Source: Streptomyces ochraceiscleroticus
GTDB taxonomy: Bacteria > Actinomycetota > Actinomycetes > Streptomycetales > Streptomycetaceae
Assembly: GCF_000720485.1 (NCBI RefSeq)
Contig: NZ_JOAX01000020.1
Location: 228,945 to 292,944 of the forward strand
Direction of reading: 5' to 3'
DNA length: 64,000 nucleotides
Under the pieces are notes generated by a model. That model saw only the letters and a program-made list of their open reading frames with translations. It searched no databases and had not been told where the DNA came from. This document shows, piece by piece, positions 16,620 through 28,056 of the stretch. The stretch's first letter is position 1, and every line of letters begins with the position of its first letter. The translations under genes were made by a program, and so were the position numbers.

Positions 16620-17858
16620 TCACGACACCGGCCGCGCGTCCGCCCACACGCTCTCGAATTCCTCGCGGTACACCTCGAAGAGCCCGTGGTCGCTCTCCCG
16701 GCCGTCCTCGTGGCGCACGACCTCCCGGCCGCCGCCGCGCAGCACCAGGACCGGCACCTCCATGCCCCGGCTCTTGCGCAGGTAGGACTGGACGACGGCC
16801 AGGCCGTCCGGGCCGTCGCCGTCCACGAGGTACGCCGTGAAGCGCGGCGTCTCGTCGAAGACCTGGATCTCGAACGCGCCCGGGTCGCGCAGCCGGGCCC
16901 GCACCCGCCGCATGTGCATGATGTTGCTCTCGATCGAGCGGCTCATCTCGCCCTTCTTCAGGCCCAGCTCCCGCTCGCGGCGGCGCACCGCGCTGCTGGC
17001 CGGGTTGAGGAAGAGCAGCCGTACCCGGCAGCCGGACTCGGCGAGCCGGACCAGCCGGCGGCCCGAGTAGTTCTGTACGAGGAGGTTCAGCCCTATCCCG
17101 ACCGCGTCGAGCCGCCGTGCACCCCCGAAGAGGTCCTCGGCGGGCAGCTGGCGCTGCAGGCGCACCCGGTCGGAGTGGACGCCGACGACGTCGGCGTAGC
17201 GGTCGCCGACCAGGTCCTCGACGGCGTCGATGGGCAGCCGCCCGGCCGTACGGGTGCCGATGCCGGAGCCGAGTATCTCCAGGAGGCGCGCGGAGGCGCG
17301 TTCGGCCTGGGCGAGCACCGTCTCGGAGAGCGCGCGGTTGCGGGAGACGATGTTGCGGGCCACCTCCAGCTCGTCCAGGCCCAGCTCGACGTCGCGCCGG
17401 TCATCGAAGTACGGCTCGAAGCAGGGCCAGTGCTGGACCATCAGCTCACGGAGCTGCGGGAGGGTGAGGAAGCTGAGGATGTTGTCGTCGGCGGGGTCCA
17501 GGAGGTACCCCTTGCGGCGGCTGACCTCCCGTACGGCGACCGCGCGGTGCACCCACTCCTGCCCGGCGGGCCCGGCGGCCGCGACCACCCACTCGTCGCC
17601 GTGCACCGGCTCGTAAATGGGGCGCAGCACGGCCGCGACAACGGCGCGCAGCCGTTGTTCGACCAGATTCAGCCAGATGTACGCACGCCCGGCGCGTCTG
17701 GCGCGGGTGCGGACCTCGCTCCAGGCATCGGCGCCCCACTCCAGTTCCGCCCCGATCTCCAGGGGGCGTGCGAGGGACACCGCACCGGGCGGTGCGTCGA
17801 TGGAGCCGCCCTCATGACCATCGTCACCAGGAGGCAACTCCAACCCGCCCGAGCTCAC
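16620..17858 (-). CDS. HEPN-domain protein resembling the SAV2148 family
   Basis: A 412-residue protein, almost all helical and charged, with no signal peptide or membrane helix. The region AYIWLNLVEQRLRAVVAAVLRPIY near residue 60, followed by an alpha-helical segment, resembles HEPN-type RNase/RNA-binding folds. I recall a Streptomyces family named SAV2148 with the same N-terminus (SSGGLELPPGDDGHEG). The C-terminal half (RVRLLFLNPASSAVRRRE, SIESNIMHMRRVRARLRD) is a separate conserved domain. A start at GTG 17858 is preferred; AAGGCGG lies just upstream, and longer in-frame starts (TTG at 17954) lack support. Function is unknown. It diverges from glgX. Confidence 0.7.
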   Translation of the reverse strand: MSSGGLELPPGDDGHEGGSIDAPPGAVSLARPLEIGAELEWGADAWSEVRTRARRAGRAYIWLNLVEQRLRAVVAAVLRPIYEPVHGDEWVVAAAGPAGQEWVHRAVAVREVSRRKGYLLDPADDNILSFLTLPQLRELMVQHWPCFEPYFDDRRDVELGLDELEVARNIVSRNRALSETVLAQAERASARLLEILGSGIGTRTAGRLPIDAVEDLVGDRYADVVGVHSDRVRLQRQLPAEDLFGGARRLDAVGIGLNLLVQNYSGRRLVRLAESGCRVRLLFLNPASSAVRRRERELGLKKGEMSRSIESNIMHMRRVRARLRDPGAFEIQVFDETPRFTAYLVDGDGPDGLAVVQSYLRKSRGMEVPVLVLRGGGREVVRHEDGRESDHGLFEVYREEFESVWADARPVS

Positions 17859-18386
17859 CTGTACACCGCCTTCCGAACCTCCGTGCCAACGATCAAGGCA
17901 CCCTACTGCGGGTCCGGGAGGGGGTGCAGCCCGATGCGCCGACTCTTCCACCAACTCCCCTTATTCTCTGTGCCCGTTGTGTCCGGAAAGGGAAGGGGGG
18001 CGTGAGCGGAGTCATAGCGCCGTCATGGCGGAGTCACCGGGAGCCGCACGGGAGTCCCGGCGGACTCTCCCCTCGTCACGCTCCTCGTCAGGGGTCTCGC
18101 GCGGCTCCGGAGGCACTCGGGAACGAGGCCGAAAGTGATTGCTCAGGAGTCGCGACACGCCCATGAGGCCCCTTACGACGCGTCATGTCGTCATACATGG
18201 CGATCTGCGGTCGGACACCTGACCGTTCCCCCGGTCGGAGGACCCTGTTTCGCGGCAGGTTGCCTGCCTTTCGGCGAAGATCTCGCGAACATCCCACTGT
18301 TCGTCGCTCATCGGGGAAGAATTCCGGTTTGGTCCGCGGTCGTCAGTCCGTCGCGGCACCCCTCTAGGAAGTGGAAGAGTCGACGC
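17859..18386. other. 528-base divergent region between the HEPN gene and glgX
   Basis: No convincing gene. Open frames here are short or are upstream extensions of glgX without ribosome sites. The right part (18208-18268) holds alternative hairpins listed separately. The region presumably contains promoters for both genes, but no clear -10/-35 pair was recognised. Confidence 0.5.
18208..18268 (+). promoter_or_regulatory. Alternative stem-loops in the glgX upstream region
   Basis: CGGTC (18208-18212), GACCG (18221-18225) and CGGTC (18232-18236) allow two mutually exclusive pairings. Just downstream GGCAGG-TTG-CCTGCC (18254-18268) is a perfect short hairpin followed by TTTC. If transcription starts upstream, this could be an attenuator-like leader; it could equally be protein-binding dyads. 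Confidence 0.3.
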
Positions 18387-20516
<2,130 letters not shown>

Positions 20517-21952
20517 CCGGGAGCGGTGCGCCCGCGCTCTCCGGACGCGTGCGGAACCGGACGGTCAGCGCCAGGCACAGCACGAGGACGGCGGCGGCGA
20601 CCGCGACGGCGAAGGCGGCCGGCGGGCCGTACGACTCGGCCAGCCGCCCCGAGAGGGCCAGCGCGAGCGCCTGCCCGCCGACGACCGAGCTGGTCAGGAA
20701 GGCCATCGACTCGGCCATCCGGCGCGCGGGCACCAACCGTTCGGTGAGCGCGAAGATCGTGATGAGGTGCGGCGCGAAGGCCACGCCGAGCACCACGACC
20801 ACCGCGTACAGCGCGCCCAGGGAGCCGACGAACAGCAGCGGTACGGAGAGGACGGTCAGGCCCACCGCGGCGGCCCGCCAGCGGGCCGGCAGGCCGATCC
20901 GGGCCGGCACGAGGACGAGCGACAGCCCGGCCACGGCGCTCATCACGCCCATCGCCGCGTAGACCAGGCCCGCGTGGCCGGGAGCGCCGAGCCGCTCGGT
21001 GAGCGCGGTGATGCCGGCCTGCGAGGCGCCGAACATGGCGCCCTGGAGGGCCATGGAGACCCGCAGCGCGTGCGCGCCCGCCGGGATGCGGGGGCGGTCG
21101 CGCCGGGCCGTCCTGCGGGCTTCTCGCGCTTCGGCGTGTCGTCCGGGCCGGAAGAGCCGCCAGGGGAGGCGTGCGGTGCGGCCGTGCGCCACGGGAGCGT
21201 GCGCCTCCCGCGCGCCAGGCGCCGTCACCCCCGCCGTCCGGTGCAGCGCGAACGCCGAGCCGCACGTCGCGAGGAGCAGCGCCGCGAGGGCGAGCGCGAC
21301 GGCCGGGTGCGCGACCGCCGCGGCCACGCCCACCAGCGCCGGGCCCAGCACGAAGGAGACCTCGTCCAGCGTGCCCTCCCAGGAGAGCGCGGCGTTCACC
21401 GTGCGCTCGTCGGCCCCGGAGCGCCGTACGAGGGCGACCAGCCGGGTCCGGGCGAGCGGTCCCACCTGGGGCACCGTCAGCCCGGCGAGCAGCCCGAGGA
21501 GGGCCAGCGGGAGCGTCGCCACGTGGGACAGCGCGGCGAGTACGAGGGCAGTGACGGCGAGCGCGTTGGCCCAGCAGGCCGCCAGCACCACCGGGCGCTG
21601 CCCGTGCCGGTCGGCGAGCCGGCCGATGAGCGGCCCCGCCACGGTCTGCCCGGCCGCCAGCGCGCCACCGGCCACGCCGGCCGTCGCCAGGCTGCCGCTG
21701 GTCTCGGTGACCAGCAGGACGCTGCCGAGCTGACACATGGCGGTGGGCAGCCGGCCGAGGAAGGAGACGGCGGGCAGCACCGGGCCGGTCGTGGCGAGCA
21801 CGGTGCGGTAGGTGGCCAGTACAGCGGTCATCGCCCGACGCTATCGGGCCGGCGGGCGTGCCCCGTATGGGCAGGACGTACGAACGAAAAACGGGGCACA
21901 CCCCGCCCGATCGGATGAAGCAACAAGGCACCGCGCGGGTACGTGTGTCCCC

Positions 21953-24508
21953 ATGACGCCCGAATTCAGCGCGCCGCCCACCGCCACCTACCGGCTGCAG
22001 CTCCAGCCGGACTTCCCGTTCGCCGCGGCCGAGAAGGCCGTGCCGTACCTCGCGGCCCTGGGCGTCTCGCACCTGCACCTCTCCCCCGTGCTCGGCGCCG
22101 TCCCCGGGTCGACGCACGGCTACGACGTGGTCGACCACTCCGTGGTGCGCGCCGAGCTGGGCGGCGAGGAGGGGCTGCGCGCGCTGTCCCGGACGGCCGC
22201 GGCGAACGGCCTGCGGCTCGTGGTGGACCTGGTGCCCAACCACATGGCCCGGCCGGCCCCCGCCTCCTTGAACGGGCCGCTGTGGTCCGTTCTGCGGGAC
22301 GGACCCGCCTCGCCCTGCGCCCGCTGGTTCGACATCGACTGGGAGGGCGGGCACGGCGGGCGGCTGCTGATGCCCGTACTGGGCGGGCGGCTGGCCGACG
22401 AGCTGCCCCGGATGCGCGTCGAGGGGGATGTGCTGCGCTATCACGAACACGCGTTCCCCATCCGTCCCGGTACCGAGCGGCTGCCGCTCCCGCAGCTCCT
22501 GGATGCGCAGTGGTACCGGCTCTCCTGGTGGCGGCTGGCCCGCACCGAGCTGAACTACCGGCGTTTCTTCACCATCTCCGAGCTGATCGCGGTCCGCGTC
22601 GAGGACCCCGAGGTCTTCCGCGCGACGCACGCCACGGTGCTGCGGCTCGTCGAGGACGGCGTGATCGACGGGCTGCGCATCGACCACCCGGACGGGCTCG
22701 CGGACCCCGCGGGCTATCTGGCACGGCTGCGGCAGGCCACGGGCGGGCGCTGGACGGTGGTCGAGAAGATCCTCACCGGGGACGAACGGCTTCCGGAGAG
22801 CTGGGCCTGCGCGGGCACCACGGGCTACGACGCGCTGCGCCACATTGACGGGCTCTTCGTGTGCCCGGAGGGCGTCGACCGGCTCTTCGGGGTCTACCGT
22901 GACGCCGTCGCACCGCTGGCCGACCGCGGCGGCGACTGGGAGGAAACGGTACGGCAGGCCGCGTACGAAGTCGTCACCCACGAGCTGTCGGCGGAGGTCG
23001 ACCGATTGGTGCGTACGGCGGCGCGCATCAGCGAGCGCGCGCCGCACCACGGCGACCACGCGCCGTGGGCCCTGCGCCGCGCCCTGCACGAACTACTCGT
23101 ACGGCTCCCGGTGTACCGCCCGTACGCGCACGACCCGTGGTGCGCGGAACGGGACGCAGCGATGCTGGCGGCGGCCGCCGAGGGTGCGGCGGCCGCCTTC
23201 GAAGTACGCGAGGAGGCCCGTTCCGTGGCGCTCGTGCGCGACCTCGCGCTGGGCCGGCTGCGTGACGGCTCCGGGGGCGACAGCGCGGACCACGACGACT
23301 TCGCCGCCCGCTTCGCGCAGACCGCCTCCGCGCTGCACGCCAAGTCGGTGGAGGACCGCGCGTTCTACCGGTACGCGCCGCTGCTGTCCGCCTGTGAGGT
23401 CGGCGGCGACCCCGGTGCGCCCGCGGTCCCGGTGGCGGCGTTCCACGCCTTCTGCGCCCGTCTGCAGGAGTCCTGGCCGGCGTCCGGAACGGTGCTGTCC
23501 ACCCACGACACCAAGCGCAGCGCCGACGTCCGGGCCCGCCTCGCCGCCGTCAGCGAGTGCCCCGAAGGCTGGCGCGAGGTGGTGACCCGGCTGAACGCGT
23601 GCACGGCCCGCACGATGGACGGCATCGAACCCGATCCGCAGATGGCGTGGACGGCCTGGCAGACGGCGTTCGGACTGGCGGGCACCACCGCGCCCCTTCC
23701 TGGCGCGGCGGACCTCCACGTCCCCTCCTGTGGAGCAGCGGTCGCCCCGGGGCCGGCGGGCGACGGCATCCCCTTCGAGCGGCTCGCGCCGGCTGTCCTG
23801 AAGGCCGTGCGGGAGGCCGGGCTGCACACCACGTGGACCGAACAGAACACGTGGTACGAGGAGTCGGTCACGGAATTCCTGCGGGCGGGCCCGTGCAGTC
23901 CCGCGGCCGCCGCCGAACTGACCGCGTTCGCCGACGAGCTGGCCCCCTTCATCCGCGCCAACGTGCTCGGCGCCGCGCTGCTGCACCTCACGATGCCGGG
24001 CGTGCCCGACCTCTACCAGGGCACGGAGCACGAGTACTTGGCACTCGTCGACCCGGACAACCGCGCCCCCGCGCGCTTCTCACCGGAGTTCCTGGCCGAT
24101 GTGGACGGCGGCGGGGAGGGCGGCGGCCCGGCCGGCGCCCCGGACGGCACGTCGGGGCTCTCCGCCGAGAAGCTGCGGCTGACCGCGGCGGCGCTGCGGC
24201 TGCGCCGGGCGCACCCGGAGTGGTTCGGCCCGCAGGGCGCGTACCGGTCGCTGCAGGCCGCCGGCGATCCGGACGGCCACTGCGTGGCCTTCGCCCGCGC
24301 CGACCGCGCGGTGACCGTGGCCACCCGGCTCTCGCTCCGCCTCGCCGAGTCCGGCGGCTGGCACACGGCCACCCTCCAGCTCCCCGGCGCGGCGTCTGCG
24401 ACCTGGCGGGACCTGCTCACCGGCCGCGACTTCGAAGGCCCCACGGTCCCGCTGGCCGCCCTCCTGGACCGGTGGCCGGTGGCCCTTCTGGTCCTCAGCG
24501 CCCCGTGA
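21953..24508 (+). CDS. treY: Malto-oligosyltrehalose synthase TreY
   Basis: An 851-residue GH13 enzyme that converts the reducing-end alpha-1,4 bond of maltodextrin into an alpha,alpha-1,1 bond. The start PPTATYRLQLQPDFPFAAAE and the motif VVDLVPNHMA are characteristic. The nucleophile is Asp244 (GLRIDHPDG), acid/base Glu271 (VVEKIL) and Asp519 (STHDTKRS). It is slightly long for the family, because of small insertions around 590-610 and 715-725. The ATG at 21953 gives the usual N-terminus. The stop overlaps the FHA gene by 14 bases. It acts with TreZ (26287-28056). Confidence 0.96.
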   Translation: MTPEFSAPPTATYRLQLQPDFPFAAAEKAVPYLAALGVSHLHLSPVLGAVPGSTHGYDVVDHSVVRAELGGEEGLRALSRTAAANGLRLVVDLVPNHMARPAPASLNGPLWSVLRDGPASPCARWFDIDWEGGHGGRLLMPVLGGRLADELPRMRVEGDVLRYHEHAFPIRPGTERLPLPQLLDAQWYRLSWWRLARTELNYRRFFTISELIAVRVEDPEVFRATHATVLRLVEDGVIDGLRIDHPDGLADPAGYLARLRQATGGRWTVVEKILTGDERLPESWACAGTTGYDALRHIDGLFVCPEGVDRLFGVYRDAVAPLADRGGDWEETVRQAAYEVVTHELSAEVDRLVRTAARISERAPHHGDHAPWALRRALHELLVRLPVYRPYAHDPWCAERDAAMLAAAAEGAAAAFEVREEARSVALVRDLALGRLRDGSGGDSADHDDFAARFAQTASALHAKSVEDRAFYRYAPLLSACEVGGDPGAPAVPVAAFHAFCARLQESWPASGTVLSTHDTKRSADVRARLAAVSECPEGWREVVTRLNACTARTMDGIEPDPQMAWTAWQTAFGLAGTTAPLPGAADLHVPSCGAAVAPGPAGDGIPFERLAPAVLKAVREAGLHTTWTEQNTWYEESVTEFLRAGPCSPAAAAELTAFADELAPFIRANVLGAALLHLTMPGVPDLYQGTEHEYLALVDPDNRAPARFSPEFLADVDGGGEGGGPAGAPDGTSGLSAEKLRLTAAALRLRRAHPEWFGPQGAYRSLQAAGDPDGHCVAFARADRAVTVATRLSLRLAESGGWHTATLQLPGAASATWRDLLTGRDFEGPTVPLAALLDRWPVALLVLSAP

Positions 24509-25040
24509 GCACGTAGGCCACGCTGCCGAAGTTGACGTGATCACCGGGGTTGACGGCGACCTCGCCGAGGACGCGACGGCCGTTGACGAACGTGCCGTTC
24601 ATGGAGCCGAGGTCGCGCAGCAGCCAGACGTCGCCCGAGGTGCGGAGCTGGGCGTGGGAACGGGAGACCGTGTCGTCGTTCAGGCGCAGGCCCGCACCCG
24701 GGGCGCGGCCTATCAGGAGGGGGAACGGCCCGGGGTCCGGCAGCAGCAGCTTGGGGAGGCGCTCCGTGCGCCATGCCCTGCGGACCATGAGGTGGAAGGC
24801 GGACGCCTTGCCCACCGCGCGCAGCACGGCGCCCTCGAAGCGGCCACGCGTGGCCAAGTCGCCAGTGGCTTTGTCCAGTTCGCTGCGGTGCCGTGCGGTG
24901 AGCACCAGCTCCAGGCGGCGCAGAAAGGTGTCCTGGGACAGCCGCCCGTCGGCCGCACCCTCGCGCAGCAGCGCCAGCGCGCGATCCCGCTCGGCATCCG
25001 ACAAGCGGGCCGGTCGCGCCGGGAATTCGAGCGATGTCAT
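24495..25040 (-). CDS. DUF1707 + FHA domain protein
   Basis: A 181-residue cytoplasmic protein. The N-terminal SDAERDRALALLREGAADGRLS with LVLTARHRSELD is a DUF1707 domain (about 13-60). A linker follows, then an FHA domain (about 100-181) with the full phosphothreonine-binding signature: GRAPGAGLRLNDDTVSRSHA, then LGSMNGTFVNGRRV. It should read Ser/Thr kinase signals by binding phosphothreonine peptides. No kinase gene is present in the window. Its 3' end overlaps treY. Confidence 0.93.
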   Translation of the reverse strand: MTSLEFPARPARLSDAERDRALALLREGAADGRLSQDTFLRRLELVLTARHRSELDKATGDLATRGRFEGAVLRAVGKASAFHLMVRRAWRTERLPKLLLPDPGPFPLLIGRAPGAGLRLNDDTVSRSHAQLRTSGDVWLLRDLGSMNGTFVNGRRVLGEVAVNPGDHVNFGSVAYVLTGR

Positions 25041-25198
25041 GCCGCCGATTGTCCGGCGAGTTCCGGCCTTCTGTCCAGGCAGCACCCGGGGCACCGGAAA
25101 TTCGCTCGCGCCGCGCACGGATGGGCGGTTACTGTGCGGACACGCGAACGGCCCGCGACAGGCGGGCCGGTGGGGCGAGCGGAAGGAGGCGGAACGGC

Positions 25199-25258
25199 AT
25201 GTACGGCACGGCCAATGATCTGTTCGCGCGCTCCGGCGCCGCCCGCCGCATACGCTGA
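25199..25258 (+). CDS. Possible 19-residue leader peptide or small protein
   Basis: ATG at 25199 is preceded by a near-perfect AAGGAGG (25183-25189) with a 9-base spacer, the best ribosome site in this intergenic region. The product is MYGTANDLFARSGAARRIR, then TGA at 25256-25258, 40 bases before the GNAT start. It could be a small protein or a translated leader controlling the GNAT/treZ transcript. Coding status is unproven; there is no stalling motif I recognise. Confidence 0.4.
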   Translation: MYGTANDLFARSGAARRIR

Positions 25259-25298
25259 CGGGCGTCGGGAGCGTGCCTCCGAGAGGACTCGTACACCC

Positions 25299-26216
25299 AT
25301 GACCGACCTGGTCATCCGCGCGCTCACCGAAGGCGACGCGCATCTTTTCCACACTTTGCACGACCCCACGGCCCCACTGCTGGGGCACGACCGTTTCGGC
25401 CGGCCGTACGCCACGGTCGCGGCCGGCGGCGTGTACCGCCCCGAATGGACGTGGGTCGCGCTGCGCGACGGCGTCGTCGTGGCGCGCGCCGCATGGTGGG
25501 CCGGTCCGGACGACACCCGCCCGATCGCCCTGGACCGGCTGGACTTCGCGCCCGGCGAGGCCGCCGCGGCGGCCGAGCTGCTGCGGGCCGCGCCGCTGGC
25601 GGCGGAATACGTCCTGCTGCTACCGCCCGGCTGGCGTGCGCAGCGCGAGGTGCGGGCCGCCGCAGAGGCCCGGATGGACGTCGTACGGGCCGCCGGGCTG
25701 CGCCCGATGGTCGAGCGCTTCCAGTACGTCTGGACCCCCGAGTGCGGCGTGCCCGCGGACCCGGGGCGGCTGGTCTTCCGGCCGGAGCCGGACGACGAGG
25801 TGATCCTGGACGTGCTGTGCCAGGTGGAGCGCGATTCGCTCGACGCGCACGCCCGGCGGGCCGTCGCCGCGGGCGGTGTGGAGCAGGCCGCCCGGGAGGA
25901 GCTGGAGTTCTTCCACTGGTGCCCGTCGCCGCGCGACTGGTGGCGGGTGGCGTACACGCCCGAGGGGGAGGTCGTCGGGCTGCACGTCCCGGCACGCAAC
26001 CACACGTCGCCCGTCGTGGGGTTCATCGGCGTCGTCCCGGCGCAGCGCGGCCACGGCTACGGGTACGACCTGCTGGCCGACTGCACGCGCCATCTGGCCG
26101 CGCTCGGCGTGGACCGGATCGTCGCCGAGACGGACCAGCACAACACCCCAATGGCGGCGGCATTCGCCAAGGCGGGGTACCCCGTCACCCAGGAGCGTGC
26201 TTTCTTCGACGGGTAG
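25299..26216 (+). CDS. GNAT-family N-acetyltransferase, two-domain form
   Basis: A 305-residue protein. The C-terminal half carries the GNAT acetyl-CoA signature: GFIGVVPAQRGHGYGYDLL (about 246-264), followed by ETDQHNTPMAAAFAKAGY. The N-terminal half looks like a second, degenerate GNAT-like unit. Substrate is unknown. GAGAGGA lies upstream of the ATG. It is 70 bases upstream of treZ on the same strand and may be co-transcribed with it. It is part of the trehalose neighbourhood without an obvious metabolic link. Confidence 0.9.
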   Translation: MTDLVIRALTEGDAHLFHTLHDPTAPLLGHDRFGRPYATVAAGGVYRPEWTWVALRDGVVVARAAWWAGPDDTRPIALDRLDFAPGEAAAAAELLRAAPLAAEYVLLLPPGWRAQREVRAAAEARMDVVRAAGLRPMVERFQYVWTPECGVPADPGRLVFRPEPDDEVILDVLCQVERDSLDAHARRAVAAGGVEQAAREELEFFHWCPSPRDWWRVAYTPEGEVVGLHVPARNHTSPVVGFIGVVPAQRGHGYGYDLLADCTRHLAALGVDRIVAETDQHNTPMAAAFAKAGYPVTQERAFFDG

Positions 26217-26286
26217 GCGCAGCACGCAGGCGCGTCGGTGCCCACGGGGGCGCGTCGCGGTGGTGTGACGAGGAGGGAGAGGCCAC

Positions 26287-28056
26287 GTGCTCTTCGAGGT
26301 GTGGGCACCGGACGCCGGTCGGGTGGAGCTCGTACAGGAAGACCGGACCGTTCCCATGGAGTGCGGCTCCGGCTCCGCGCGCCCCGGCTGGTGGCGGGCC
26401 GAGGTCCCGGCCGGCCACGGGGACCGGTATGCCTTCCGGCTGGACGGCGGTGAGCCGCTGCCCGACCCGCGCGCGGCCCGGCTGCCGGACGGCCCCGGCG
26501 GCCCGGCCGCGGTCGTGGACCACGCCCGGTACGCCTGGCGGCACGACTGGCCGGGCCGCGGGCTGCCCGGCGCGGTCCTCTACGAGCTGCACATCGGGAC
26601 GTTCACCCCCGGGGGCACGTTCGATACGGCCGTCGAGCGGCTGCCGCATCTGAAGGAGCTCGGCATCACGCACATCGAGGTGATGCCGGTCTGCCCGTTC
26701 CCCGGTACGCACGGCTGGGGGTACGAGGGCATCGCCCCGTGGGCGGTGCACGAGCCGTACGGGGGCCCGGACGGGCTGAAGCGCTTCGTGGACGCCGCGC
26801 ACGGCCTCGGGCTCGGCGTCGTCCTGGACGTCGTGCACAACCACCTCGGCCCGTACGGCAACCACCTGCCCGCCTTCGGGCCGTACTTCACCGACACCCA
26901 CCACACGCCCTGGGGCGCCGCCGTCAACCTCGACGCCCCGGGGTCGGACGAGGTCCGTGCGTACTTCATAGGGAGCGCGCTGTCCTGGCTGCGCGACTAC
27001 CGGATCGACGGGCTGCGTCTGGATGCCGTGCACGCGCTGCACGACACCCGGGCCCGGCACTTCCTCGCCGAGCTGTCGGAGGCGGTGGACGCGCTCGGCG
27101 CACAACTGCGCCGCCCGCTGTTCCTGATTGCCGAGTCCGACCTCAATGATCCGCGGACGACGGCGCCGCGCCCCTACGGGGGCCACGGCCTGCACGCACA
27201 GTGGAACGACGACTTCCACCACGCCCTGCACGCCGCGCTCACCGGCGAGGCCCAGGGCTACTACGCCGACTTCGCGCGGGCTCCGATGGCGGCCCTCGCG
27301 ACCACGCTGACCAGCGGCTTCTTCCACGCCGGTACGTACTCCAGCTTCCGGGAGCGCAGGCACGGCGCGCCGCTCGACATACCCGCCACCCCCGCACACC
27401 GATTGCTCGGCTACACGCAGACGCACGACCAGATCGGGAACCGCGCGCTCGGCGACCGCCTCTCGGCGCAGCTTTCCCCCGGCCTTCAGGCATGCGCCGC
27501 CGCACTCGTGCTGTGCGCCCCGTACACACCGATGCTCTTCATGGGCGAGGAGTGGGGCGCGGGCACGCCCTGGCAGTTCTTCACCGACCACACCGATCCG
27601 GAGCTGGCGGAGGCGGTACGCAACGGGCGGCGGCGGGAGTTCGCCGCGCACGGGTGGCAGGCCGAGGAGATCCCCGATCCGCAGGACCCGGCCACCCGGG
27701 AACGTTCCTGCCTGGACTGGAGTGAACCGGGGCGCGCGCCGCACGCGGAGTTGCTCGACTGGTACCGCACGCTCCTCGCGCTCCGTTGCGAGCTCCCGGC
27801 CCTCACGGACCCGGACCTGGCCCGTACGCGCGTGGAGTACGACGAGGAGGCGCGGTGGCTGCGGCTGGACCGGCTGACGCCCGAAGGCCCGGGGAGCGTG
27901 CACCTCGCGGTGAATCTGCACCCCTCGCGTACGGCCGCGGTCCCGCTGCCGTACGAGGGCGCACAGACGCTCGCAGGCCGCCCGACGCCCCCGGAACGGG
28001 GCGCGGACGGCCTGCTGCGGCTGGAGCCCGCTGAGGTGGCGGTGCTCAGGGCGTGA
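26287..28056 (+). CDS. treZ: Malto-oligosyltrehalose trehalohydrolase TreZ
   Basis: A 589-residue GH13 enzyme that hydrolyses maltooligosyltrehalose to free trehalose. The N-terminal domain MLFEVWAPDAGRVELV is a CBM48-like fold. The barrel shows DVVHNHLGPYGN, nucleophile Asp246 (IDGLRLDAVHAL), Glu283 (LIAESDLND) and Asp381 (TQTHDQIGNR). The start is GTG at 26287, following GGAGGGAG. The stop region overlaps the NCS1 permease by 11 bases. With GlgX and TreY it completes the TreYZ route to trehalose, a stress protectant. Confidence 0.96.
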   Translation: MLFEVWAPDAGRVELVQEDRTVPMECGSGSARPGWWRAEVPAGHGDRYAFRLDGGEPLPDPRAARLPDGPGGPAAVVDHARYAWRHDWPGRGLPGAVLYELHIGTFTPGGTFDTAVERLPHLKELGITHIEVMPVCPFPGTHGWGYEGIAPWAVHEPYGGPDGLKRFVDAAHGLGLGVVLDVVHNHLGPYGNHLPAFGPYFTDTHHTPWGAAVNLDAPGSDEVRAYFIGSALSWLRDYRIDGLRLDAVHALHDTRARHFLAELSEAVDALGAQLRRPLFLIAESDLNDPRTTAPRPYGGHGLHAQWNDDFHHALHAALTGEAQGYYADFARAPMAALATTLTSGFFHAGTYSSFRERRHGAPLDIPATPAHRLLGYTQTHDQIGNRALGDRLSAQLSPGLQACAAALVLCAPYTPMLFMGEEWGAGTPWQFFTDHTDPELAEAVRNGRRREFAAHGWQAEEIPDPQDPATRERSCLDWSEPGRAPHAELLDWYRTLLALRCELPALTDPDLARTRVEYDEEARWLRLDRLTPEGPGSVHLAVNLHPSRTAAVPLPYEGAQTLAGRPTPPERGADGLLRLEPAEVAVLRA

